DNA of 64,000 nucleotides from Candidatus Omnitrophota bacterium (GCA_022072175.1 JAJVIE010000013.1:92030-156029); one strand, 5' to 3'. Positions 12,705-20,529 are shown, numbered from the stretch's first letter. Made by a program: numbers and translations. Notes: a model not told the origin generated them from the sequence alone.

Positions 12705-13013
12705 TCACTCGCCCTCGTGCATGAACGGGAACTCCCCCGGCCGCACGATGCGTTCCCACTCCGGGTGCTTCGGCAGAAAATCGCTCAGGATGTACGGACA
12801 GGAAGGCACCACGCGGTAACCGGCGCGGTCGGCGTACTCGAAGGCCGCCTGCAGGATCTTGGACTCGATGTCGCGGCCGCGGTACGGCACCGGCACGTAG
12901 AGGTGATAGAAATCGAGCACCTTCTCCTCTTCGGCGTACATCAGGCTCGCCTCGTAGCGCCCGAGCTCCATCGTGAACTTGTGGCGTTTGTCGTCGTGCT
13001 CGACCTTAGGCAT
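12705..13013 (-). CDS. Small GNAT-like acetyltransferase (YjdJ/NATD1 type)
   Basis: About 102 residues resembling the short GCN5-related family (Acetyltransf_CG). It has DFYHLYVPVPYRGRDIESKIL, where YRGRDI is the acetyl-CoA loop, followed by a helix and the RVVPSCPYILSDFLPKHPEW ending shared by this family. Its substrate is unknown. ATG at 13013 is preferred because homologues begin shortly before the first beta strand; an upstream in-frame ATG at 13049 would add 12 atypical residues. Convergent with PilZ, 9 bp apart, and divergent from glpD. Confidence 0.82.
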   Translation of the reverse strand: MPKVEHDDKRHKFTMELGRYEASLMYAEEEKVLDFYHLYVPVPYRGRDIESKILQAAFEYADRAGYRVVPSCPYILSDFLPKHPEWERIVRPGEFPFMHEGE

Positions 13014-13043
13014 CAGCGCCAGTCTATCAGACGCTCCGGCGCG

Positions 13044-13072
13044 TTTCAAACCGCCGGACAGTGTGCTAGCAT
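13044..13072 (+). promoter_or_regulatory. Extended -10 promoter of glpD, likely leaderless
   Basis: TGcTAGCAT (-10 at 13067-13072) ends 6 nt before the glpD ATG and a weak TTTCAA lies 17 bp upstream (13044-13049). Transcription would begin at or next to the A of the start codon, and no Shine-Dalgarno fits in between. Confidence 0.6.
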
Positions 13073-13078
13073 GACCCT

Positions 13079-14335
13079 ATGTCCAGCGACCCCGCTCAGC
13101 GCTCATCGTACGATCTGATCATCGTCGGCGGCGGCATCGCCGGCGCGGGCGTGGCGCGCGACGCGGCCCTGCGGGGCCTTGCGACGCTGGTGATCGACAA
13201 GCGGGAGTGGGGTTGGGCCACCTCCAGCCGCAGTTCGCGCCTGATCCACGGCGGCATCCGCTACCTCGAGAACGCCTGGACCCACGCCCGCGCCGGCCGA
13301 TGGCGCCAGGCGCTCACCGAACTCCGCTACGTCCGTCTGGCCCTGCGCGAGTGCCGCACGCTCGAGCGCCTGGCGCCGGACCTCGTCCGGCCCATCGAGC
13401 TGGTCATCCCTCTCTACCGCGGAGGTCCCCGCCGCCCCGCTACCGTGCGTCTGGGCGCGCGCCTGTACGCTCTTTTGGCCGCGCTGTCGGGTGACGCCAA
13501 GTGGCCGCGCCTCCTGCGAGGTCCGCGCCAGGTGTCCGAACTCCTGCCCGGTCTCCGCACCGAGGGGTTGACGGGCGGTATCATCATCCATGACCGGACC
13601 ACCGATGACCGCGCTCTGGTCCGGGCGACGATCGGATCGGCCGTCGCGTGGGGCGCTCATGCGCTCGAACGCACCGAGCTGCTCTCGGTCCGCCGCGGCG
13701 CCGACGGACTCTTTACGGTACGGGCGCGCCTCGAGGACGGCTCCGAACGGAGCTGGGCCTGTCGCGCTGTCGTGGATGCCACGGGCCCCTGGGCCGACCG
13801 CACGGCGGCTCTGGGCCAGGCGGGTCCCGAGCCGCTCATCGAACAGGTCGCCGGAGCGCACATCGAGATCACTTCCTTCACCGGACGCTCGGTGATCCTG
13901 GAGGCCAAGGACGGACGGGTGTTCTTCATGATCGAGCAGGGCGGCCGGGCCCGGGTCGGCACCACCGAGCGCGCCTGCGGCGACCCGGACGGCGTCAGCG
14001 CCACACGCGAGGAGATCGAGTACCTCTTGGCGTCCCTCAGGCATTATTTCCCGGAGCGGGCGTGGGGGTTGTCAGAAGTGCTATCGGCCGACGCGGGTAT
14101 CCGCCCTCTGGCGCGCTCCTCCGAGGGGGAGGGTCCGACCCGGATGTCCCGCGAGCACCGTATCATCACCACACCCGACGGCGTGACGCACCTGACGGGC
14201 GTCAAGCTCACCGATCACCGCCGCGCCGCGGAAGAGACGTTGGACCGCTTGGCGCGGAGCGGGGTTTTCCGCGGGGTACACGTCGGATCCTGCCGGACCT
14301 CACGGGTCCCGCTCTCGGAGACCCCCCGGACATAG
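13079..14335 (+). CDS. glpD: FAD-dependent glycerol-3-phosphate dehydrogenase
   Basis: 418-residue flavoprotein that oxidises glycerol 3-phosphate to dihydroxyacetone phosphate at the membrane. Residues 11-40 form the dinucleotide fold (DLIIVGGGIAGAGVARDAALRG), followed by the GlpD signature SSRSSRLIHGGIRYLE. Later segments include DATGPWADR and GTTE, and GIRPL with a SREHRI motif near 350. It is shorter than usual GlpD (about 500-560 residues): the C-terminal helical domain is largely missing, which may reflect a compact subfamily. No glpK or glpF neighbours. Likely leaderless mRNA. Confidence 0.86.
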   Translation: MSSDPAQRSSYDLIIVGGGIAGAGVARDAALRGLATLVIDKREWGWATSSRSSRLIHGGIRYLENAWTHARAGRWRQALTELRYVRLALRECRTLERLAPDLVRPIELVIPLYRGGPRRPATVRLGARLYALLAALSGDAKWPRLLRGPRQVSELLPGLRTEGLTGGIIIHDRTTDDRALVRATIGSAVAWGAHALERTELLSVRRGADGLFTVRARLEDGSERSWACRAVVDATGPWADRTAALGQAGPEPLIEQVAGAHIEITSFTGRSVILEAKDGRVFFMIEQGGRARVGTTERACGDPDGVSATREEIEYLLASLRHYFPERAWGLSEVLSADAGIRPLARSSEGEGPTRMSREHRIITTPDGVTHLTGVKLTDHRRAAEETLDRLARSGVFRGVHVGSCRTSRVPLSETPRT

Positions 14336-14339
14336 CGAA

Positions 14340-14363
14340 GCGCCGGAGCTTACGCCCCGGCGC
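14340..14363. terminator. Bidirectional hairpin between convergent genes
   Basis: GCGCCGG and CCGGCGC form a 7-bp stem around a 10-base loop in the 61-bp gap between glpD and the convergent minus-strand gene. No T-run accompanies it on either strand. Confidence 0.4.
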
Positions 14364-14396
14364 CTGTTCGCCCTACGAGATCCCTGTCGGACCGTG

Positions 14397-14804
14397 CTAG
14401 CTCTTGCGGCCCTCGCCCTTACGATCGGTGGGCAGGAGCTTCTTCATCAGCTCGATGGCTTCCTCGTGCATCTCATCGGCCTGCTTGATGAACACCGAGG
14501 CTTCCTCGGGTAGGAGCACCCAATCGGGCGTCTGCTCTTCCTCCTCCTGCGGCTGCCAGGCGGCCTCCTCCTGGACCTGACGGGCATAACGCACCATCAG
14601 ACGCTTGGACTCGGCGGTGCTGATCTTGATGCCGTCCCAGAGGATCTTCTTGACCGAACCGGCAGCCTTGAAGACCTTCTCTACGGGATCGAAGTATCCG
14701 CTCGCATACGCGCCGTTCTTCTGCTTGAGGATGTAGGCGGGGATCCCGTAGTAGTTGTAGTGGCCTTCGATGGACCTCATGGGGGTCTGCCGGTTGTCGC
14801 TCAT
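14397..14804 (-). CDS. Hypothetical acidic protein, 135 aa
   Basis: Not recognised. 135 soluble residues: a compact N-terminal half with YNYYGIPAYILKQKNGAYASGYFDP, a middle with a Glu/Gln-rich run (about 85-100), and an amphipathic helical C-terminus. No signal or membrane segment. ATG at 14804 has AGGAGG 6 nt upstream. The gene has its own strong promoter, but a leader with a small ORF and an intrinsic terminator lies between promoter and start, so expression may be controlled by attenuation. Confidence 0.75.
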   Translation of the reverse strand: MSDNRQTPMRSIEGHYNYYGIPAYILKQKNGAYASGYFDPVEKVFKAAGSVKKILWDGIKISTAESKRLMVRYARQVQEEAAWQPQEEEEQTPDWVLLPEEASVFIKQADEMHEEAIELMKKLLPTDRKGEGRKS

Positions 14805-14859
14805 CGAGCCTCCTGGGGTATGTTACCTGTTGCGTTATCGCGCCTGGAGTTCACTGCCC

Positions 14860-14892
14860 AAAGAAAAGACCGCGTCCTCTTGCGACGCGGTC
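14860..14892 (-). terminator. Intrinsic terminator in leader of 135-aa gene
   Basis: A perfect 9-bp stem (GACCGCGTC/GACGCGGTC, 7-base loop) is followed on the minus strand by TTTTCTTT. It lies between the promoter at 14972-14999 and the gene at 14804, so it would end an about 105-nt transcript unless read through. Confidence 0.85.
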
Positions 14893-14919
14893 GTCTCTTC
14901 GTTGGAGCGTCAAACGATC

Positions 14920-14940
14920 TCAAGCACCTGCAAGGGTCAT
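14920..14940 (-). CDS. Six-residue leader peptide ORF (MTLAGA)
   Basis: AAGGAGG (14944-14950) precedes ATG at 14940, which opens a seven-codon frame ending TGA at 14920. The Shine-Dalgarno is the strongest in this part of the window. Its position ahead of an intrinsic terminator resembles translational or transcriptional attenuation leaders; no amino-acid bias is obvious. Confidence 0.45.
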   Translation of the reverse strand: MTLAGA

Positions 14941-14971
14941 CTTCCTCCTTGTGATCAGCGCTTACAGACCA

Positions 14972-14999
14972 ACTATAGCACGCGTCGGGACAGAGTCAA
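14972..14999 (-). promoter_or_regulatory. Promoter for leader RNA and 135-aa gene
   Basis: TTGACT (14994-14999), a 16-bp spacer and TATAGT (14972-14977) with an extended TG (TGcTATAGT) on the minus strand. Transcription should start near 14965. Confidence 0.8.
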
Positions 15000-15000
15000 T

Positions 15001-15037
15001 ACGCCGTGAGCGCTTCACGCGAGATTTTACACGGCGT
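15001..15037 (-). terminator. Hairpin downstream of DUF4412-like gene
   Basis: ACGCCGTG (15001-15008) pairs with CACGGCGT (15030-15037) just past the stop of the preceding minus-strand gene. There is no T-run, so it may stabilise the 3' end rather than terminate. Confidence 0.4.
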
Positions 15038-15047
15038 TAACATCCGC

Positions 15048-15650
15048 TCACTCCTGCGCGGCCTCTCGCGCCTGCTCGATGAGAGCGGCCATGTCATCGT
15101 AACGGGGCACGGTCATCTTCTGATAGCCGGCCGGGACCTCGAACACCGATGGATCCGGTGAGCCGGGCTTGAGATCGCGGTACTCGATCCTCCAGGAACC
15201 GTCGAGCGCCTCGAGCTTGCGCGGCAGACCCTCCGGTCCGAGCCACTGGTGCATCTGCAGGGTGTGCGGGCCTTCGGTGTAGGTGATCAGGTATTTTTCG
15301 GTCTCGACGCCATCGACGGTCTCCTTGCCGAGCGGCTTGCGCTCCACCTCGCCGGGGACCTTGCTGGAGGTCTGCCGCATCGCGGTCACGTCGAGCGCCT
15401 GCTCGAGGTACATCTGCTGATCGGGCATGAGCACCCAGGTGAGGTTGAGGTCCTGACGGGTGATGTTGCCGCCCAGGGGCGTGTCGAAACGCATCTTGCC
15501 CTTGGAGACGTACACCTGACCTTCGGCTGTCCCGCCCTGGCTCTCGTAGATGACCATCTTGGCCGAGTACTCCCCGTCCATCGCCGCCGCTGTCACCGGC
15601 ATGAGCCCGCACAGCGCCGCCACGAACACCCCCACCGTCCACCTGTGCAT
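15048..15650 (-). CDS. Secreted DUF4412-like protein
   Basis: 200-residue exported protein. Signal peptide about 1-23 (cleavage near TAAAMDG). The rest is beta-rich with GEYSAKMVIYESQGG, VYVSKGKMRFD and LMPDQQMYLEQ, the layout of DUF4412 and related LolA/LppX-like folds, which often have a hydrophobic pocket for lipids. The function is not established. ATG at 15650 has GGAGGAAAG upstream. Lies 38 nt downstream of the zinc-ribbon membrane protein gene and is probably co-transcribed with it. Confidence 0.75.
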   Translation of the reverse strand: MHRWTVGVFVAALCGLMPVTAAAMDGEYSAKMVIYESQGGTAEGQVYVSKGKMRFDTPLGGNITRQDLNLTWVLMPDQQMYLEQALDVTAMRQTSSKVPGEVERKPLGKETVDGVETEKYLITYTEGPHTLQMHQWLGPEGLPRKLEALDGSWRIEYRDLKPGSPDPSVFEVPAGYQKMTVPRYDDMAALIEQAREAAQE

Positions 15651-15688
15651 GCGTCTTTCCTCCGTAATGCCCGGATGCCCGCGCGCCT

Positions 15689-16003
15689 CTAGGCGCGCAG
15701 GACCTCCTCGAGCTGTGAGTAGTAATCCATGATGGCCTGTATGGAGCGCGCCATCGCCACGGTCATCGCGTACGTGAGTACCAGCACCACGACCGTGACG
15801 ATGATGCGGCGCCGCAGGTCATAGCGCGGGTTGGTCCACACCAGAGGCAGGACCAGCGGCCCGACCGCCAGGAACAGGATCACCAGCGCCGCGTCCTTGT
15901 GGTACCAGGGGTCCTTGGCCTTCTTGATCAGCGACTCGTTGCAGAAGCGGCACTTGATCGCCTCCTCCTGGATCAGCTCGGCGCAGTAAGGGCATTTTTT
16001 CAT
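15689..16003 (-). CDS. Zinc-ribbon membrane protein
   Basis: 104 residues. The N-terminus has a double CxxC zinc ribbon ([18 protein letters not shown], residues 4-21). Two transmembrane helices follow (about 37-56 and 66-86), then a short amphipathic tail. Such zinc-ribbon plus TM proteins are common and mostly uncharacterised. A TATACT -10 lies at 16043-16048 on the minus strand. First gene of a probable two-gene unit with the DUF4412-like gene. Confidence 0.8.
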   Translation of the reverse strand: MKKCPYCAELIQEEAIKCRFCNESLIKKAKDPWYHKDAALVILFLAVGPLVLPLVWTNPRYDLRRRIIVTVVVLVLTYAMTVAMARSIQAIMDYYSQLEEVLRA

Positions 16004-16089
16004 CAGGCGGACCCCCGTGAGGCGGTTGGCGGCACTGCGGACAGTATACCTCCGCGAGGGATCGGTGCGTTAGTGGGCGATGGGCGGGG

Positions 16090-16683
16090 TCAGGCCGGGA
16101 TCCCGGCCGACCTGCGGAAGAGCCGGACCGCCGGGTCCGGCTGAAAATCTCTCCCCCAGACTTTTTTGCCCGATGCGCGGATGAAATCCTCCACCTGCCG
16201 GCGGTAGAGCGCGCACGCGGTGGACTTGGGACTGTGTTTCAGCGCACGGCCCGCTACCGCGAGACACGTTGTCCAGGGCGTAGCTGTTCTTTTGAGGACC
16301 GAGATCAGGTCCCGGATGTCCGTATCGAGATATCGTGCGAGCTTGCCGATAGCCCAGTAGGACGGCTCCATCAAGCGGATCTTAAGAGACCCGATCTTCT
16401 TGTATAGGCGCGTGTGCTTGTCGTAGTCGAGATAGCTGATCATGGACCAGCGGTCGATATCCTCGCCGTACTGCGCGAGGATGCCCGTGAGCTCCGTTGT
16501 ACGGCGCACGGCCTTCTCGAAAGCTGGCCAGTCCGCTGTCCTGACGGCAAAGTCGATATCCAGGGTCGCTCTCACGCGGCCGTACAGACTGCCCGCCGCG
16601 GCTCCGGTGAGGATGATACGGCAGCGTTTGGGATACAGCCCGGCAAGTACCTTGAAATACCTCTCCACCTGGGTTCTGTTCAT
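16090..16683 (-). CDS. Nucleotidyltransferase of AbiEii/DUF6036 type, putative toxin
   Basis: 197-residue protein with a minimal nucleotidyltransferase core: TGAAAGSLYGRVRATLDIDF, in which a Gly-rich turn is followed by the metal-binding D42-x-D44 pair. The remainder is helical and basic. Related proteins act as toxins in type IV or MNT-like toxin-antitoxin systems by modifying tRNA or proteins; activity here is inferred from fold and context. The start overlaps the upstream XRE regulator stop by 4 nt, the usual antitoxin-first order. A role as a plain DUF6036 nucleotidyltransferase is the alternative. Confidence 0.72.
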   Translation of the reverse strand: MNRTQVERYFKVLAGLYPKRCRIILTGAAAGSLYGRVRATLDIDFAVRTADWPAFEKAVRRTTELTGILAQYGEDIDRWSMISYLDYDKHTRLYKKIGSLKIRLMEPSYWAIGKLARYLDTDIRDLISVLKRTATPWTTCLAVAGRALKHSPKSTACALYRRQVEDFIRASGKKVWGRDFQPDPAVRLFRRSAGIPA

Positions 16684-17168
16684 GGCGCGCCTCCCAGGAC
16701 CTTGTCGACGCGGCGGATGAGATGGGCGAGCGTCTCCGGACCGAGCTCCGACTTGAGTCGCCTCAGCATCTCGGATTCGGACCGGGCCGTCCCCCGTCGG
16801 ATGCGCTTGAGTCCTTTCCAGCCGGTCTTGGATTTCATAAGGGAGCTCAGCGCGAGCGCGGTCTTCTTCTCTTGAGCCGAGGCGCTCAAGCGCTCACCCG
16901 CCGCCAGGCGCGCGACGCGGTCCATCGCTTGCCGGTCGGAGGTATCGATCGTATAGGTCGGCTCGGGTCCCTCGCCGTCAACGAGCTGACCGGGGCGTAC
17001 TCCCAGCGCCTGGGCGAGGCGCCGCAGGGTCCGCACCGTCACGTCCCGGGAGCCCTGCTCGATGGCCGAGAGGTTGGGCCGGGAGATGCCCGTGAGAGCG
17101 GCCAGCTTCGCTTGGGTCAGCTTGCGTTCGTTCCTCCAGAGGAGGAGGGTCCGTCCGAGGGGGCGCAT
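16680..17168 (-). CDS. XRE-family regulator, putative antitoxin
   Basis: 162 residues. The N-terminal 62 residues are a helix-turn-helix of the Cro/C1 type (RNERKLTQAKLAALTGISRPNLSAIEQGSRDVTVRTLRRLAQAL). The C-terminal 100 residues are helical and Lys/Arg-rich and may contact the adjacent nucleotidyltransferase. It probably represses its own operon through the inverted repeat directly upstream. ATG at 17168 is 2 nt from that operator, so the mRNA leader is only a few bases. Not a full-length phage repressor (no peptidase domain). Confidence 0.82.
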   Translation of the reverse strand: MRPLGRTLLLWRNERKLTQAKLAALTGISRPNLSAIEQGSRDVTVRTLRRLAQALGVRPGQLVDGEGPEPTYTIDTSDRQAMDRVARLAAGERLSASAQEKKTALALSSLMKSKTGWKGLKRIRRGTARSESEMLRRLKSELGPETLAHLIRRVDKVLGGAP

Positions 17169-17170
17169 GA

Positions 17171-17200
17171 CACAAATGTATCATATACGATACATTTGTG
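17171..17200. promoter_or_regulatory. Operator: perfect 12-bp inverted repeat
   Basis: CACAAATGTATC and GATACATTTGTG flank a 6-bp ATATAC spacer immediately upstream of the XRE start codon. A plausible -10 (TATGAT) lies inside it on the minus strand. This is the expected autoregulatory site for the XRE protein. Confidence 0.88.
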
Positions 17201-17257
17201 CAATGTGGTGCGGAAAACCTCTTAAGTCCAGCGGAACAGCGGTGTGTTAGTCATTCC

Positions 17258-17272
17258 CCGGACGGCGTCCGG
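17258..17272 (+). repeat. Solitary type-A REP-like palindrome
   Basis: CCGGACGGCGTCCGG followed by TATG is identical to the ends of the transposase element at 19355-20041. It stands alone between the XRE/nucleotidyltransferase pair and the lipoprotein gene, like a REP sequence mobilised by a RAYT. Confidence 0.75.
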
Positions 17273-17288
17273 TATGTATGTGTCCGAT

Positions 17289-18149
17289 CTACCGCACGGC
17301 GGCTGCTGACGGCTTTTTAGCCGCAAAATTCTGTCCCGACCCTGCTGCGGTATCCTTGGTTGTCGCTGGCTTTGATTCGCTCTTCTGATCCTTGGCCGGC
17401 GGTCTGACCTTGGATGCCGGGAATGCTCCCATTATTGTCTCAATGATCTTCTCAATAGGCTTGGGATCCTCGGCTTTGGTGAAATTCTCGTTAGTCTGAC
17501 CCAGGTGATACCAGAGGATATCCCCAAGATCAGCGTCGACTACGGCGATCTCGGTCAGCAAAGTATATTTGGATCGCATGCCACCTCCGGCCGATACGCC
17601 TAATAGCGCCGCCGTCACGATGGATGCCGTTGTCGAAGCCACGTCCGCTGCGATGGAGCCATCGCTGAGCCTATTACCGACTTGACGCGTGATGATCAAC
17701 GCGTTGACCTTGTCCCGTTCGGCGAAATAGTTGGCGCTCGATCCGAGATCGTACGTGAACGATGGTTTTTTATTCTTGGCGATGTCTTCTGTCGCCTGCT
17801 TGTATAAGGTCTGGATGTTGAAGATCGCTTCCTTGAGAGCGGGATCATTATCCAGGTCTTTCTGCTCAACGCTGAGTGCGACGACATCATACCCCTTGGT
17901 TTCGAGCGTCTTGGTCAGAGCTCCGGAGGTATGTTTCCTGGCGATCTCGGTCAGCTCCGGCAGCGGCTTGTTGCCGGCATTGAACGTCACCTCGTACACC
18001 TGCGTATCAGGAGGGAGCACCGCTATTCTCTGCATCGTAGCATGACGATCGTTGAACTCAGGGTGTACCTTGACCGTCGCACAGCCGCTCTGAGTGAGCA
18101 GGATGCAAACGGAGAGGGCGGCGGATGCGGACTTCAAGATAGATCTCAT
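17289..18149 (-). CDS. Lipoprotein of unknown function
   Basis: 286 residues. The signal peptide ends in a lipobox (LTQSGC, lipidated C23). The mature protein starts with an alpha/beta segment (RIAVLPPDTQVYEVTFN) like the nucleotide-binding-fold lipoproteins of the GNA1162/LpoB-like group, has a small hydrophobic Ala/Gly-rich stretch (about 172-190) and ends in a disordered Lys/Ser/Ala tail. Function unknown. ATG at 18149 has AAGGAGGAG upstream and lies 3 nt after the M48 peptidase stop, so the two are one operon. Confidence 0.8.
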   Translation of the reverse strand: MRSILKSASAALSVCILLTQSGCATVKVHPEFNDRHATMQRIAVLPPDTQVYEVTFNAGNKPLPELTEIARKHTSGALTKTLETKGYDVVALSVEQKDLDNDPALKEAIFNIQTLYKQATEDIAKNKKPSFTYDLGSSANYFAERDKVNALIITRQVGNRLSDGSIAADVASTTASIVTAALLGVSAGGGMRSKYTLLTEIAVVDADLGDILWYHLGQTNENFTKAEDPKPIEKIIETIMGAFPASKVRPPAKDQKSESKPATTKDTAAGSGQNFAAKKPSAAAVR

Positions 18150-18151
18150 GG

Positions 18152-19357
18152 TTATTTCTCCTCCTTAGTTGGCACAGGTGTAGCGAGCTTTTTGGTCAGC
18201 CGGTCTATCTTGGCCTGCACATATCGTTTGTCGGGTGGTTCGGGGGTGATCTGAAGATACCTCTTGTAGTGGTCCATAGCCTCCTGTAACTCACCAACCC
18301 CCTCCTTGAGGAGAGCGATCCCTCGGTGCGGATCCGCATAGGTGACATCGAGTTCTATGGCTTTGCGGTAATACTCGAGCGCCTGATTCCGCCAGACGAC
18401 GGTCTGAGCCTTGAGGTCCTTGATACCGAGCTTCCTCCACTCCTTGGAGTTCAGCTCATCCTTAAGGATACGATCATCGGACGCTAGGGCAGCATAGGCC
18501 TCGCCGTACAAGAACTGGACCACCGGATCGCCGGACCTGCCCCGGTCGAGTCGGCCCAGACCGTCTAGCGCATGCTGGATCCTTTTGATCCTGATATTCA
18601 AACGTGCGTTCTCGAGCCGGACCTTTCGTGTCAGTTCCTCATATTCATCCTGAGGCCTGGGATCGACGGGCTCTACGTAACCGTGGTCCTTCATGAATTG
18701 ATCGACCTGATCGGCGCGTTTCTTTCCGCTGTCATGCGTCCTGAATAGATGGTACTGAAATCCTTTTGCATAACGCTTCTCCTCCTCTTCGAAGAGCTGG
18801 AAAACTCGTCGTGCGCTACGATAGTCATAGCTGTTTTCCTTGAATATCTTGAGCGCGAACTGATCGCACTCGTTCTCATTGTCCCTGCCATAGCCGGAGA
18901 CGGATGCCTGATAGGTGATGCTCACCGCAAGGTTTGCCGCCGTATAGACATTGGCGATGGTCGCAGCGGTGCTCGAATCGCTCTCTGCGATGGCCACCGC
19001 GACGGCTGGGGCGGCGATGAGCTGGAGCACCTTGATAGCACCGACCTCGTTCTTGATCTTCTGATAGTAGTGGACGATATCCTGATCGATCAGATGATGC
19101 GCCTCATGTCCGATGACTAAGCGCAATTGGTCCATATCCTCCAGAGCCGCCAGAAGACCGGAGTTGATATAGATCGTGCCGGTCGGCGCGATCATCGCAT
19201 TGAGCTCGGGATCACGCAGGACATATATCCGGTATCTGAAGCCCTTGGCTTTTTCTCCGAGCTGTTCGATCGGTATCAGGGAATACAGCCGGGCTTCAAG
19301 CTCAGGGTCGTTGTAGACCATACCACTGCGATGCAGGGCATCCTCGAACACCTGCAT
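18152..19357 (-). CDS. M48-family metallopeptidase, N-terminus probably lost
   Basis: About 401 residues. The zinc motif HEAHH (H84, E85, H88) in VIGHEAHHLIDQD and the later ENECDQFALKIF (third ligand Glu) mark an M48/BepA-like protease; residues 280-390 look like TPR repeats. Relatives normally carry a signal peptide or TM segment, absent here. ATG at 19357 coincides with the terminal CAT of the adjacent transposase element, so the insertion seems to have replaced the 5' end. An upstream GTG (19396) would translate the element's repeat. Activity and location are therefore uncertain. Confidence 0.75.
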   Translation of the reverse strand: MQVFEDALHRSGMVYNDPELEARLYSLIPIEQLGEKAKGFRYRIYVLRDPELNAMIAPTGTIYINSGLLAALEDMDQLRLVIGHEAHHLIDQDIVHYYQKIKNEVGAIKVLQLIAAPAVAVAIAESDSSTAATIANVYTAANLAVSITYQASVSGYGRDNENECDQFALKIFKENSYDYRSARRVFQLFEEEEKRYAKGFQYHLFRTHDSGKKRADQVDQFMKDHGYVEPVDPRPQDEYEELTRKVRLENARLNIRIKRIQHALDGLGRLDRGRSGDPVVQFLYGEAYAALASDDRILKDELNSKEWRKLGIKDLKAQTVVWRNQALEYYRKAIELDVTYADPHRGIALLKEGVGELQEAMDHYKRYLQITPEPPDKRYVQAKIDRLTKKLATPVPTKEEK

Positions 19358-20041
19358 ACCGGACGCCGTCCGGCGGGGAGGGGTTAGACTAGACACCTGG
19401 TAGCCTCGGTCATCATCTCCTCCTGCACACGTATCTCTGTGACGTAGTCATTATAGATGGCTAGCCTGGCATTGTCAGAGTCTGCCATACCTAGGTATAC
19501 CGGCGAGGTATCAACCAGCTCATCTTCTGATGCACACCCGTAGTATCCAAAGCTTGAATACGCGTACTCTGAGGGGTGTTTGCAAAGCTTGGCTCTGACC
19601 GGATTTCGTTCGATATACCTGCCGCATTCCAGTAGGTAGTCCTCTCGATCAACGACCAGGCTTCGATACCCCGGCTGAAAGACGCTCCCGACCCACTTGT
19701 AGGCCCCGCAGTAGTAGTAGGCGTATCGCCTCTGGATGATCTGGGAGAATTTGGCCATCTCCTCGATCGAGGGGCTGTGGATGAGCAGGTGAACATGGTT
19801 ACTCATCAAACAGTAATGGTAGATCTGGATCTGGTGGTCTTCCTTGTGGATCTTGAGGAGGGACTTAAAGTGCAGGTAGTCCTTGGTGTGATGAAAGAGG
19901 GTCTTCTTATGGATACCCCGCACGATCCAGTGATAGATCCCGGTAGGGCTTTGCTGACGGTTTCTTCTAGGCATAGCCTGATACGTCAATCACTGCTACT
20001 CTTCACCTCCAACCCTTCCCTCCCGGACGGCGTCCGGTATG
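19355..20041. mobile_element. RAYT element 1 (type A ends)
   Basis: A 687-bp unit bounded by perfect 19-bp inverted repeats: CATACCGGACGCCGTCCGG at 19355-19373 and its complement at 20023-20041. Each end contains the palindrome CCGGAC-nnn-GTCCGG followed outward by TATG, the layout of REP sequences next to a RAYT. It carries one Y1 transposase gene on the minus strand. Its left end abuts the truncated M48 gene; its right end lies in the 3' end of the 177-aa gene. Confidence 0.8.
19384..19974 (-). CDS. REP-associated tyrosine (Y1, IS200-like) transposase 1
   Basis: 196-residue single-strand transposase. The HUH motif is in LMSNHVHLLIH (H60, H62), and the likely catalytic Tyr lies in YLLECGRYIERNP about 60 residues later. 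It begins MPRRNRQQSPTGIYHW, as do the two relatives in this window, so ATG at 19974 is chosen over 19989. RAYT proteins cut and join REP palindromes; the palindromes flanking this gene are the expected substrate. About half the residues match RAYT 2 by eye. Confidence 0.88.
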   Translation of the reverse strand: MPRRNRQQSPTGIYHWIVRGIHKKTLFHHTKDYLHFKSLLKIHKEDHQIQIYHYCLMSNHVHLLIHSPSIEEMAKFSQIIQRRYAYYYCGAYKWVGSVFQPGYRSLVVDREDYLLECGRYIERNPVRAKLCKHPSEYAYSSFGYYGCASEDELVDTSPVYLGMADSDNARLAIYNDYVTEIRVQEEMMTEATRCLV

Positions 20042-20529
20042 TAGCCGCCAGAACTGTCAATATTATTCTGACCTGTCCCTTTTTCGATTATTTGGACCTG
20101 GTCCGGTATGAGTTCAGAAACTCTCTGTCGAAGTTCGCTCAGTCTACTTGCATGTCGCTCTATCGCCCAGTGAGGTGCATTCTTATGATGTTCTTCAAGG
20201 TAGTGAAGTGCAGACTTGTAATCGCCTAGAGCCTCATAGGCTAAAGATATTTTAACTCGGGCAACTCGCCACGATGGTCCACCTACTGATTTCAATTTCA
20301 TTAACTCCAAAACCGCCTCTTTATATTTACCCTCATCCAGAAGTAATTGCCCAGTTCTTAAATATGCTTCTTCCTCGGCTACATTATGATGTATTTCTTC
20401 AAGAAGTACTGCGCCGTGTCTCTTATCTAAATTGCTATTGGCTCTTGAATTAGTTTTAATTAGTAAAATTGACCCGCCGATAAGTAGCATAGAGATAATT
20501 AGTATGAACCATATCTTCTTAAGCTTCAT
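19996..20529 (-). CDS. Membrane-anchored protein after orphan toxin, candidate immunity
   Basis: 177 residues. One N-terminal TM helix (about 7-24), then a helical TPR-like region (YLRTGQLLLDEGKYKEAVLEL and a second similar repeat). The last 35-40 residues (from about LIPDQVQII) are encoded by repeat sequence: a type-B end and the type-A end of element 1, so the natural C-terminus was replaced. Overlaps the hydrolase-tipped orphan gene by 11 nt, the position of an immunity gene, but no immunity family is recognised. Lower GC than the flanking chromosome. Confidence 0.65.
   Translation of the reverse strand: MKLKKIWFILIISMLLIGGSILLIKTNSRANSNLDKRHGAVLLEEIHHNVAEEEAYLRTGQLLLDEGKYKEAVLELMKLKSVGGPSWRVARVKISLAYEALGDYKSALHYLEEHHKNAPHWAIERHASRLSELRQRVSELIPDQVQIIEKGTGQNNIDSSGGYIPDAVREGRVGGEE
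20051..20110 (+). repeat. Solo type-B element end (60 bp)
   Basis: These 60 bases align without gaps to 23579-23638, the right end of RAYT element 2, with a handful of mismatches, including the GGACCTGGTCC palindrome and the ACCTGTCCC segment. No matching left end is adjacent: element 1 occupies that place, so this is a relic of an older type-B copy. Confidence 0.75.
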
